Program-made: the position numbers and the translations under genes | Shown here: in pieces, positions 43,287-55,360 of the stretch | How the letters are laid out: each line of letters opens with the position of its first letter | Numbering within the stretch: the stretch's first letter is position 1 | Notes under the pieces: generated by a model | What the model saw: only the letters and a program-made list of their open reading frames with translations | Told to the model about the DNA's origin: nothing | Database searches by the model: none | Assembly (NCBI GenBank): GCA_033297075.1 | Contig: MU858142.1 | Location: 81,118 to 145,117, forward strand | Length of the DNA: 64,000 bases | Reading direction: 5' to 3' | From: Rhypophila decipiens | Taxonomy: Eukaryota > Ascomycota > Sordariomycetes > Sordariales > Naviculisporaceae

Positions 43287-46200
43287 TGATTGCAGCATAA
43301 GTGATAAGGTAAATAGAAAATTGAGTTCAAAGCATCAACGCCAAGTTTGATTCCATCAAAGTTGGGATGTTAGGAAGGGGCCATTGGGCCGTGGGGTCGA
43401 TCAGCCACGCGAGAAGAGAAACGATCACACATCGAAATTCCCAAATTATGGTTGTGTGATGGTGTGTTAATCAAAGGGGCCTTTTCGTCGGGCCTGTCAG
43501 TGCCGCATTGAGTCTCAACAAGTGCAGTGCAGTCTCAACGCACAAATTTATCGCAGATAGGTGAGCTTTCAGGCCTGGATATTCTGGAATAGGCCTCACC
43601 ATTAAGACCGTTGAGGTCATTTTGTCGAAGAGACTTTTTTGGGGCTCGAGATCAAATCATATTCCATGAAATGCTGGCGCCTGATGGTAAGACTCTGGCT
43701 GAAGGTGCGATTGCTGTTTACCTTGTGCAGTTTGGCAACTTAACTCCCGTTTCGGGCCCGGCCTCCTGCGTTCTCAACCCATCAAGGAAAGTGCGCCGGG
43801 CCACAGAGTTGAGGCGGTGCCGGTGAGGGGCATCACCGGACTTCTACACCTTAAAATAAACATGCGAGAACTCCGAACGCCGCTAGATTTCCCTATTAGG
43901 CGGACCTCAATACCCGGCTGTTCATATTGCGCTTTCCTTCAATGACTTCATCGTGACTGGGCTCAGGCAAGGCAGCGACCACCTTGGGCTGGCGACAGGT
44001 CGCTGAGGCAGGTACACCGGCCTTGCCTACCTGAAGCCAGATGAAGACGCCCCCCACACCTAACCTGTTATCACGCCTTGTGGCGTCCAAGGTGCTGGAG
44101 AGTTGTGTTGCAGTGCATTTACAACCACAGCATGACCCGACCCGGTGGATCTGGGAAAGGCTGGCGACACTCTAATTGGGGTGGGCAAGCGCCCGACATT
44201 AACACAGCTGCGCTGGAATTTCTCAATCATATGTTAGTGCTCCCTGATGCCTCATATTGACCGACTACAGGGGTGGCTTATTGTACGGTTTAAACGGCCC
44301 AGTCTAGCACGACCAGCGGTGTATGGTACAATTTTCTGTAATCATTCTTTTCCTGGGTGGTCAGAGATGACCGCCAATTCACCCCACCAGCAAGGGACCG
44401 GCCAGTTCAAAGACAACTCTACTATTCTCAGCAAGGCTGTGTTTGTTCGCGAAATATCAACATCCAAGCGGACTTTTTGGGTTGGACTCAATCTCTTTTT
44501 GCTCACCGACCCCAAATCACAATGGCATCAAATCTAACTCTCCGCGGGGCTCGTCCGCGGGATCAGCCCAAGATGAAGCACAGATTTACAACTAAAACGG
44601 AAACTGATATCTGATTGCCAAGCTGTTAACTTTCGCTTGTCAGTTTGCTGCACAGCCGACGCGAAAAAGGACCAGACATGGTTATACGCAAGGTCGGGTT
44701 GTATGGCCGCCCGCGGGTTTTGAAACAACGTCACAACAACGGATTGAGCACAAATCTCTGGCAGGTAGCAGGATTCTCTCAACGGTCATTGGTGCAACCC
44801 CTTCCCCCGCCAAATTCGACTCCCTAGGCGAGGCATACTCGGTCACCCATGTTCATGCCTTGGGCAGTAACTTTCTTGATGTTTGGCTACATCTCATCTC
44901 AATGTCTCCTGTGTACCATCAAGGTAACGGGGTGATCGTGACGACATGGCCACAATGCCAATTCTCTGATGATACGAGATGGCGCGTGGCGGCTGCTGCA
45001 ACGGGCGGCCATCTCTGTGTCCCGATGAGACCGTCGGCAGTTAAGCTGAGGTCTCCCCTGGTTAGGTCCAATGATGGAGAGGTCAACAAAGGCGATAGGG
45101 GTGCTCGACCACTTGACGAGGCGGTTCTGCAAGAATATCGATTGAGATTCTGGCCCGATTGTATTGCGCAGACGCAGGCGGACATTACAAGCAATCAACT
45201 AACAAAAGTCCTGGCCGGGGAGCGCGAGTCTATTCCATTTGATGACCACAAGCCATGGTACGGCACCCTCCAGTGGCATGTTCGACAGTGAGGCATCGCA
45301 AGCTGACGTGACAGCGACACCTTACCATGTAAATGCTCCAGCTGGGTATCAACGCCGCCCAAGAGCGAGCATGCCTTTCATGGACACATCGACCCAGAGA
45401 CTGGACTTGTCAAGCCCCAAAACGTCGCCATTTCTGGCCATTTTCCCATTTCGGCAGTACATATATGTTAACCAGTCTCGGACCCCCGAAGACCAACTTA
45501 TATCTCAAAAAAGATCAGCCTCGCATATCGTGAACAGCCCTCCATAATTCATGGGAAGAGTTCCGCCGCATTGCTTGGCCACCATGGCTTCACCACTTGC
45601 TCACAATCTCCTGACCTTGCTCACCGTAAGCCCACACCTCGGACCAAAAGTGACGGTACATTTGATCAAGATGTTATTCAGTATCCCGCGAATAACCCCA
45701 TTCAGTACAAGCAGACCTCAAAATATCCCGCCGCTAAACGATGGTGGGCCTGCCGGTCTAGACGAGCCCATGGCCTTAGCAGCCATAGAACATGACCATC
45801 CAGACCTAACAAATGGAAGAAATCAAGAAAAATGTGAAAAAAGATCGGGATACCGGCCGCCGATTACCAACTCGGCAGGCATTCGTCCGCTAGATCGGCC
45901 GTCATAGTAACCAGGGGTAAGGGCAGTCGGCTCAGGTCCAGGCCCCGAGTCGGCATCGAGGCTAGACCATCAACCAAGCAGGATGGCAAAAAATATTTGA
46001 TTTATTCTTCGACCTGCTGGGGATATCCGAAATCCAAGCAAATCATAGTAACAAAATGCACGTGTCCTGTACCTGGATAGCCCCTAGATTTTCATATGCA
46101 GTTTTCAGGGCATTCATTGCCAAACCGACAACCTTGACCTTGACCTTGAGCGGCCATGCCGTTCCCCTGCCCGTGCTGCTCGGCATCAACGGGACATGTC

Positions 46201-47220
46201 CTTGTACGGAGTGTTGTACTGTACGTAGTAAAAGTCAGTGCGAGCCTGGAGCTGGCACAGCTTCCAGAATGGTCACACCATGGATCTTCACCTACCGGTA
46301 ACCTGTCCTTCTTCACCGGGTTGTTGTCATCACCTTCCTTGTCAAACTTATCTAGTCAAAAGAAACACCCCTCTTTCACCTCGAATCTGCCCCACTGCCC
46401 CTGTGAATACATACCTTAGTGAAAACCGGAATTTCTGCTTCTGAAAGTGGAACTTATCCGTAGCTCCTTCCCTACTAGCAGCATTTTGGAAAGTAGAACG
46501 TCCTTTCATTTTGTTCCTATACCGGTACAGGACCTGTAACCTGACACTGCCCAATATGGAGTGTAAATTGTTCGTACATTAGTACTGTGCTCGCTGCACG
46601 GCATTGAATCCGTGTTTACGGCACGTCTCTAGGGTTATAGTAGTATGATGGGACGAAAGTCTATCAAAAAGGGGCAAGGTGAGATGATCTGCCTCGTTGG
46701 AATCTATCATCTCATCTCTTTGTTCAGGCCATCTTTCTTGTTAGGACGAGATGGAACCTAGACTTGAAGTTTCGTCATCAACCTAAAGTGTACAAGCAAA
46801 TAAAGAAGCAATCAGTAGAGTATTGAATTCTGTTCAATTTGTTCAAAAACCAAGAGGTTCAAAGACCTCAGGTAAGCTGCTACATAGCTATAAACCCATA
46901 CAGAAAAAAAAGATTCTCCCCCTTTCGCTCATTTTGCGGAAGAATAATGGGTATACAAATGTGGGAATTGGAAAGAAAGATCCAAACGGAAAATAAAACA
47001 AAAATAACCAAAAGAAAAACACCATTGACTGCAGAGGTGTGTATGTATATCCACTCGCTCCTTGTTGTGGAACCGCCCATTTTGTACCGGTCCCCTCCGA
47101 GTCAACCCTTTCTATATACACGCCGACTCTTGAAGGGGGGAATGCAAGACCTTGAAACGCCTTTATGTGGTAAAACACCAAATAAACAAAAGGAAAAAGA
47201 AAAACCAAGCCAGTATAGAC

Positions 47221-48592
47221 TTAATAATCGTATCCTAATGGTTGTTGCTGCTGGTCATATGCTCCTCCTCCCAGTGAGTCTTTGTCTTTTTCCGGAGAGT
47301 CGGCTTTCACTGAACTGCCCGCGCTACCTTGCTGCTGGGCCAGTTTCGTCTTGCACTTTCCATGCATGAGGTGGCCGTTTCTCGCTGTTGTCCGAGTAAA
47401 CTCTGCGCCGCATTCCGGGCACGTCGCCTTCGTTGCTTGGCCCGACTTCTCACGTTGATGGCGCAGGAGATTGCTAAAGGTTGAGAACTGGCGGCCATTG
47501 CATCCGTGCTCCCAGCATTGCGGCTTCGGCCGGCTATGCACCACTCTGACCTGTCCACTTGTATCTTGGTGACTTTGGCCCATAATCGACGACACTGGGT
47601 AGAGCGAAAGGTTCGATTCTGCCGCCAGTGGCCTTCCGTAATGCGACGGCAAGCTCGCAGCGGTCGTCGACGGGTAGTAATCGGTCATGTATGATGGTGG
47701 CGGGTAGCTAGTGTACATGTTGCTCTGGCTATGGTCCGAGATTGGAGGTGAGAATGAAGGCAGATATTGTGTCGTTGGCGGCTCGGAAAGCAGCGACATC
47801 TGTGCTGGGGCAGTCGTGTAGATTGGCATGCTCGATGCCCCTGTTGTTAGGTCGGCCATTGTGACTGGAGGTGAATATACGGATGAGGAGTTGCTGCCGG
47901 CCCTTGAACCGCGAGCATGTAACTTGGAGTCGCGGCGGGCGTGGTCCTGCTGCCTCTTGAGTTCTCGCTGCTCAGGGGTGAGTGAGCCTCGAGGGGGGCT
48001 TGCTGTGACCGAGCGGGAAATGGTTGGGGGGGTCAAGCTGGTCTCTGAGCCGTAGTGCCCAAGATCGGATCCGAGCAGACCAGATCCCGACTCCAGGACT
48101 GGCCAGGTGAAAGACGATCTTGATCCCATGTTGAATCCCGGGTCGTAATGGAGAGCGACCGTGCTGTCTTGTGGGTTAGCACACAACATCTTTCGCTGTA
48201 GACGATGAAATTTACCTCATAGTTTCAGATTCGACTGATGTTTGGGGAGGTGAGGATGCCGGTGTTTCGAGCTGATCAGGCGCTGGCTCTACTCGAAGCA
48301 AAGGCGTACCCTGAATCTGGCGTCTCTCTGTGTCAAACCACTCTTGGTCCAAGTCTGGTCGATAAGCGGGTTGGTTGTGAGGAGTTGGCGTGGACAAGTA
48401 GCGGGCTGGAGAAATCCGTCCGCTGCCTGGGTATGTTGCGGTTTCGAAGGGCGTGATATGTGGTGGAGACTCGGCAATATGCAAACTGTGGAACAATGCC
48501 TCTGTGGTAGATGTCGAACTACTGGCTCTGGATCTGTTGGGATTCTGTGAGTAAATATCCTCCATGCCACGAGCAGAATATCTCGGATCCAT
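47221..48592 (-). CDS. C2H2-type zinc-finger transcription factor
   Basis: Predicted nuclear DNA-binding protein of 439 residues in two exons, 48592..48216 and 48163..47221. The 52-base GTAAAT...CAG intron joins ESETM-STVALHYDPGF. The ATG (MDPRYSARGMEDIYSQ) is the first in frame. The N-terminal 330 residues are Ser/Pro/Tyr-rich and low in structure (SPPHITPFETATYPGSGR, SYPPPSYMTDYYPST), as in many fungal activators. A C-terminal pair of fingers follows at about 340-400: CWEHGCNGRQFSTFSNLLRH, then CPECGAEFTRTTARNGHLMHGKC. Finger 1 lacks a normally spaced second His, and finger 2 ends H-x2-H-x2-C. That FTRTTARNGH signature marks a recognised fungal subfamily of C2H2 factors, whose targets I cannot name. 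A Gln/Gly-rich tail ends QQQQPLGYDY. An upstream ATG at 48645 opens a frame overlapping the main start. The gene sits alone in about 26 kb. Confidence 0.9.
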
Positions 48593-48644
48593 CTTGAAGA
48601 CGAAAGAGAAACCGAAAGCCGACTAGAGGGGCTCGAGAAGCACA

Positions 48645-48645
48645 T
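48645..48645 (-). promoter_or_regulatory. Upstream ATG overlapping the C2H2 factor start
   Basis: On the minus strand an ATG at 48645..48643 opens a frame that passes over the main ATG at 48592 and continues to 48289. If it lies in the mRNA it would reduce initiation at the main start. The same bases form GTATGT, a canonical 5' splice-site sequence, so they could alternatively begin a leader intron ending at TTCAAG just before the main ATG. Confidence 0.4.
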
Positions 48646-51600
48646 ACGTTGTCTGTAGCTCCTTGCTATCGAGATGATAGATGCAGGAGCGATGAAGAGG
48701 GAATCGACGGCGTTTTTAAGACTTGACTTATACAAAGCTGAAGAGGTAGACAGGGAGGTCGGGTTGGTGATACACAAGTTAATGCGTCGATGATTAGGTA
48801 GAAGTATTCGTCAATCTATGTTTGGATAGATCAAATGTGAAGATTGTCCTCAGCCTCAACGGGTCTAGAGACCAAGACCTGGAAGGAGGTCGGGGCTTAT
48901 AAGTTGAAGAGAGGCAGTACATCCCCACATTAATCAAGTCCAAGGTGCATGACGAGAGCAGCCAGAGGACCTGCACTGGCAGGTACACGAGGATCCGCAC
49001 CCACCTGTGGTGAAGAACATGGCAGGCAAGAGACATGCATCAGTGGGGAGAGACTTGTCGAGAGAGGCCGGGGTCCAGGGATGAAGGGGGGTAGGGGCCT
49101 TGCAGGGGGGACCAGGGGACGGGGATCTTATGGGACCCAAGGGGGGCAGAATGGAGGGTGTGAGAATAAGGTACTTTGGTCCTCCAAGAACGACAAGGGG
49201 AAAGAGAAGGACTTGTTGATTTAGGGCTTGTCAACGGCCCGTATGGATACCAACCAGGGGGCACAGATTGGCGGGTATTGGTACAGTACGTACCGTAACA
49301 CAGAGCTCTGTGGATGTTCAAGTTTGTTCCCAAACCGAACAGGTGGGAATGGGAAACAACCACACAAATGAAAGGTACTTGGTACCCTTCCCCCCGCTCC
49401 CCCCTTTGGCGCTGGTGGAGTATGGGCTCCCACAGTGTGTGGGTTGTTGACCCTTGAAGCTCGAGGAGAAGGAAGAAGAGCGCGGATGTCAAAGTGGCGC
49501 GGCGAAACGGCCAGGACTCGCCCAGGCTACAGCATTTCTCTCGCGTCTGTTTGGGCAGCTGTGCCGCGCTCATTTATGAACCAAGTCGAGCTTGATGTGC
49601 CATGTTCGGACATCACGACACTTCGACGTTATGGAATTTGCCCATTTCGCTTCTAACACACACAAGTAGATGCTCCTTGTAACGGCCAGACGACACAGGT
49701 AACCTGAAAACAGCCTTGGTCAGGAACAGCTACTCCGCCAAAGCGGGATAGCTGCTGGTGAGATACCTGACTTTTGAACTGATAACTGAAGATCCACACC
49801 ATGGTCGGCCGGGGCTAACGGAGCTGTGAAGGACCATGGAAGTTTGGCGGCAGATTCGCCGTTTGGAGGAACGAGAGTGGATGTAGTGTGATGGTCTTGG
49901 CTTCTGGCTCAGGTCGAAGTGATGGGCTCATGATAACGCCGTCCTTAATGTTAACGAATGTGAGATTCGCGGGGCCATACAGCGTTTCCATTCTTTGGTT
50001 CATCTGCCAAAGCAGTTCGAGCTTCAAAGAGGAGGGGCCCATTCAGAGATGGCCAACCTGATGGTGAGATGGCTTTGAGATTTCTTGGAAATAGTTGAGC
50101 GGCATCTGTATCCGTAAAACTGTAGACTGGACCGGTGGAGGAGGTGGAGAGAGACGTGGAGCGGTGGAACTACGGAACTGTGGAACTGGGCAGGACTGAA
50201 CGTGGAGGGCAAGAGCAACCCACGAGAAGCCAAGATGTCTAGTTTCCACTTTCCCATGGCCGTGCAATGAACACTCTCACATTCAAATACACAGAAGAAC
50301 CGGATACCCTAGGAGAGCCATAGCAATGGACCAACAAACGGACCGACCTTTGCATCGACGCGACGTGGTGTAGCGAGTGGATAGAAGATGGAGGAAAATG
50401 TGGCAGTGAAGAGAGCGATGGAGACGGAGACGGGGACGGAACCCGTCTTGTTTTTTTTTTGCTCGGTTTCAATGGTGCCACGAAAAATGAAGCTTGGCAG
50501 GGCAGAGATCAGAAAACACAGCTGCGTTGGCGAGACGGAAGACTGAAGTCGTAGGATTCGAATCCTGGTCGCGTGCGGTTTAATTCGATACCTTACGCCA
50601 AAACACCTGCACTGCACTTCAGTATGCGGCGGGAAAGCAGCTAGCTTCCTGTGAAGTTGACTCTTTCGATTGCTGTCACTAATTAATCCGACGAAGTGCA
50701 ATCTTCACTCGGAAACGGTAGTCCCTTCTCATGGTGCTCAGCAAGATGTCTCCGTCTCCGAGACAGTATGGAGTCTTGGTTTCTTGTTCTGGTAATGGTA
50801 CTGATACGTCGACTTAACGAAGAACCGCGCTTCTATTTGCGCTTGTCCCGCCATTGTGCTATGCACAAAACCCGCGCTGATGCGCACTGGCAGAGTAATA
50901 ATACCCGTAAGACCGCCACTATCCGCGAGGCTCTCCGGTTGGGCGTTTTTGAACGACTTCCAGTTAATTACACGGTACTATCCGGGCCGTTGAAACGTGC
51001 AGTTGGTACTTTTCAAGGTAACGATACCGTGGGAAACTGCCGTAATGCGTGGTGCGAACGCAAAAAATGCGCTAGTTCACTCCACCTACCTTAGGACTTA
51101 GGTATCTGACAACCCAAAAATGGCCTATAGGTTGCGCCGTTATGATTCAAGCACTGAGGTAAAAGTGTAGTTGGTCCGAACTCTCATATCACGGACCAAG
51201 TACCGATGTTGAAGTGTAACAATGGTTCACTGGTTTCAGGCACAGCCCATATGAAGTTGCCTTCCATGGGTTTTCTCGAAGCGGCCCCAAGCTGACACCA
51301 CTGCTGACTTTGGAGGCACAATGCATTTTGGTTCTGTAATGTACGGCAATTACCGAAACCGTGTCACGGCCCCCAATGCTACCTCCCTCCACCAGGCGCT
51401 CCTGGGTTTGGGATGAATTCGGTTTTCTGGATCAACACTGGCTGGAATACGGATAACGAGAGGGGAACGGATCATTGACCCGTCCGAGTATCAAAAAGGG
51501 GAAGTGATCTCTTTTCGGCAAACACATTTTGACTCTACCGAGCTCATCACTCTCTTACACGCAGCCGAGCCCAGAATTGAAGAACACCGGACTGATCAGA

Positions 51601-52019
51601 GTCCCTTCTCTCTTTTACTTAGCAAACTAGCCCCCTGTATAGTCTCTACTTTGATGTTTGGTTGCTGGATAGCAGAGTCTCAGGTATGCGTAAAGATACA
51701 TCACAGATACCGATCAATACCTAATACGGATACAAGATATTGAAACACAAGGCGGGAGGTTAAACCGGAGATCCTGCTTCGGTTCGCACCCGGAGATAAC
51801 CCGCTCGATTAGTTTCCGAGAGTACAACAATTGGGCCAGACAACTGGATTGATTGATCCAGCGAAGCTAATGCTACACTTTCCTAAATCAGAAATCAGTC
51901 AAGGATGCGGCAAACTTGTTAACCGGAATACAAACAGGCCCAGAATTCAGACCAGACGCCGTTAAGCGCGATTTGGAAACTTTAGATTGTCATCCCATGG
52001 GTCGATAACCTTCAGTCTG

Positions 52020-52028
52020 TACTCCGTA
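52020..52028 (+). promoter_or_regulatory. TACTCCGTA motif copy 3
   Basis: Third perfect copy of the recurring 9-mer. Confidence 0.4.
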
Positions 52029-55000
52029 CCACCATCGAGAAGACACTGCATCTCGAAAACCGCCAACCCAGTCTCCCAAACAGTATACTCTGTTTCTCGA
52101 AACTGGCAACACGAAAACGATAGCCAGGGGTTCCGCTGGCCAGTCACCCGAGTTCATATCCGACTCCGAGCTATTCGACCCAATGGTCTGTGAGGTGCTT
52201 CTGTAGCGGCGGCGCTTAATCGATCCTCTTTGCTTTTGCTGGAAGATGCACATTACCGATTCCGGACTGGGGCCGGTCTCTGCAAGTGTGGTGTGGGTGG
52301 TGGGGCGCCACCGGGCTTCCGAGACCCAAGTCCTCGGCGGTGGTGTTTGTTTGGCTTTTCCAGAAACCGTCCAGTCGGGCACAAACGTTACCAACAAAAT
52401 CCGAGATCGTGGATCTGACCACCCCCATCCGGCCGCAACATTCATTCCAGGGACTGTCCTAGATTTTGCAGAATGGCTCGAATCACCAACTGGAAATATG
52501 GAATTTTTCCAAATAACGCCGGAAGAAAAGGGTCCCAAACACAGACAGAAGCTGACGGGGTGTCACTCTTGCCAGGGAAACCAGCCTTGTGCCACGGCCT
52601 TGCATATGCAGTGAAGTGATTGGTCGAGTCCGAGAGCTGTCTCTCATGGACATTGCTGCCAGGACTTCTAACCCTTCACAACGAATTGGATGCATGCCAA
52701 AGTGTAGGCCAAGCCTTCAATGCGGCGTAAACACCGATACCTTCTGGTTTTGATTGCAACATGCGAAACTATGACGCTCTGGGAGACAGCTCTCATCAGT
52801 CTCAACGGCGCAGGGTTGGAAAAGTCGATCGCGGCTGCGCTTGCACCGCGGCTAACTCAACATCGAATTCGCATCATGGAATGATTATGGGAAATAATGA
52901 ATCCTACATCTGCAGGTCGTCAGGAAGAAACCAGGCCATTTAATGGCCCTTTACCCACCACCAGGGCTGGCTGCATACGGCACATTCAATGTCTATTGCT
53001 CAGGTACGGGCTGCCATCATACACACCTTGAGATCTACGCAAGTTCGGACTCGGATTTTGTCCGGCAATGGGAAACCGAGACGACGTCTACTTATAGTGT
53101 GATTTTTTCGAGTTGTTGGCTCGAGAGTTACACCGCTCCCTTTCGTTCAAAACAGACATTCGTGGCTATTATCTCCATCATGAGCTCACCAACATTTTTC
53201 GCCTTCAGGGACGCATGCTGTTGTGTGCCCTTTGTCCGCCTCGATCTCGCTTCACGGAAGGAACGTCTACATTGCATCAAGACATGGTGTCGTAGTACGG
53301 CCATGCAAATGAATCCTTTCCATCGATCAGGAACTGTGAGATCTGGCCAAAGTGAGGTGTGCAACGCAAAATACTGAGATAAGTCTTGTACATACCGGTG
53401 AAAAGGTGTGCCAGATGGCAAGTGGTTGAAAGGTGGTGGAAGATAAAGGGCACACACAGGCGGCTAATCCATCCAATCAGGACAAATATGTCGTCGAATC
53501 ACATTTCTAATAAGCGCTGGCGACCCAATCTACTGCATGGCGTTTTCTTCCTGCTGTCGTTATCATATCTGATCCACACATCGCTCTCAATCATGGCACT
53601 CGGTGCTTACGGTCAGAGACTAGAGATCAGGAAGTTGTTTCACTGCACTACGAAATTTCCTCATGTTTGGGGGCCGTATGAGTTTCTTAAACCCTCTTGT
53701 CCACATTTCACCGCCTTTGGGGTCAAAAGCATCACCGTATTCACATTTGCCAAACTACCTCATGACTAATCGTCGCATCACGCCGCATGTCAAGTACTAT
53801 GTGGTGTATCACTTCTCCTCTTGGATTACAAAGCACATTCTCAATGATGAGATTTCCTGTCAAACCATCCATCTTGGTGTCCCACATCCACGGTGTAGGA
53901 ATTGTGTGGGGGCCGGTGTGGCTTACGAGAGCCGCAAATAAGTTCCGATTGGGCAGACCCCGCCCCGACTTCCCGGAGCTGAGACCCCGTGCCGGGGACG
54001 ATCGGCTCCTTTGTTTCGTGCGATTGAAATGGTGGGCCAAGCGGCCGGCTTTCTGGGCCTTCCACTCCGATCTATGATCGCCTCCCCGCTTCATCAATCA
54101 TCACCGCACTTTATTCCTCCCGCTCTCAGGTCACTTTTGAAAGACTTGCCGACCTCACCATCTTCAAAGAGTTGCAGACAGACGCGGGAAACGCTCCGGC
54201 CGGCAGCCAACCAACACTCGTGTTCACCACAATTTTCATACCTGGTGTAAGTTGACAGCCGCCAGGCGCGCTTCAGATTTCCTGAAGAGGTTGGCAAATG
54301 TCATCGTCGAATCGTCGGCCCCTGGCGAACACAGTTTTCCAGCACAACTTGAATCCATATCAAACTAGTGTGGGGACAACTGGCGATAGTTTGAGGCTGT
54401 GCATCTGATGCGCGCGAATGTAATGGACTTGTATGGCTGTTCTGGTGAGGTTCACACCCCCGCTTCTCTGACCGCTCCTTGATGTACTTCAGTATTTGAT
54501 GGTACGGGATAGTTATGGCAATTACGACCCTCTTTTGGCAAAAAGTCGCCAACATGTTTCTGTCGTCAACCTGGTTCGCGAGTCTCGGCAAAAGGGCATT
54601 GGATGACGAGCATTTCTCCATCAAGGTTCTTCTACGGGGTTAAACTGACACTGTTGGTGATGAGCTCCGATATCAGTTGTTGGGTCCTCCTTTTTATTTC
54701 ACCATCCACGTGTCCAGGTGACAGCTACATGGATCCCTATTCGGAAGAACCGACATCATTGGTAGCATCGTTATAATTGCGACGTCTTCGTTGTTAGTCA
54801 CATTACTTGCGCAATAAACAAGTCCATGTACTCCGCAAACACACTCCTGTGCCTCAAACAAGCATACCTTGATGCAGCAAAGGTTTAATGCGTCAGGCTC
54901 TCTCACTGATAGCCCGGACATTGTCTCGTTACCTCACAGATCGAGTGAATGAAATCTATGAGCGCATCAGTGGCGCCAGACAATCGTTTGATACGCCGTA

Positions 55001-55351
55001 GATGGATGATACTGAAGGGTGATTTTCACCCTGATTATTCATCCGACTATATCTTCATTTGGAAGGGTCCTGTGCAGTATCATTTCCAAAGTTCAGTCAT
55101 TTTATGGAGATTTAGCCAATACCTACCTACTTGGACTCAAAAAGGTTTTGATATCACTTATCAATGGAATATGATGGGGGAGTGCTGGTAATCGGTATTA
55201 TACCAGTATATACGGATACAACAGGCCTGTACGTACAGTAGTGTAATTTCAATATGGTATTATTCCAGTTCTGACATTTAGTCGCACGGGACGGGAACGT
55301 TCATACCGTACCATACCTGTTGATTGGGCAGTACCCCGTACAAACCCCCAC

Positions 55352-55360
55352 TACTCCGTA
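55352..55360 (+). promoter_or_regulatory. TACTCCGTA motif copy 4
   Basis: Fourth perfect copy, in a stretch that also carries TACCCCGTA (about 55332-55340) and the similar words ACCCCGTATCCGTAC near 55386-55400. Confidence 0.4.

Larger units (their letters stand above)
34968..47220. other. 12.3 kb region with no supportable gene, between APC2 and the C2H2 factor
   Basis: This covers the APC2 promoter (left end) and everything up to the 3' end of the zinc-finger gene. Base composition is close to that of the coding regions, not AT-collapsed. Nevertheless the open frames are short, overlap on both strands and show no domain, signal peptide pattern or biased composition; the longest (37818-38612 minus, 264 codons) looks random. 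The region contains TACTCCGTA at 40964-40972 and 43278-43286, GTAC-rich words (about 38278-38310, 42150-42165, 42213-42226, 46203-46226) and a hairpin at 42898-42926. It may hold regulatory DNA or long non-coding transcripts. Confidence 0.5.

Noticed and set aside
44860..45291. 143-codon plus-strand frame
   Set aside because: The track start is not a supported gene start, and the translation has no recognisable motif; it overlaps equally good frames on the other strand.
46839..47369. 176-codon plus-strand frame overlapping the end of the C2H2 gene
   Set aside because: It is antisense to the confirmed C2H2 exon 2 at its right end and has AT-rich, random composition at its left.
50540..50585. 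tRNA-like stretch (GACTGAAGTC followed by GGATTCGAATCC)
   Set aside because: The T-arm and anticodon-like words are present, but no acceptor stem or proper D-arm pairing can be formed around them.
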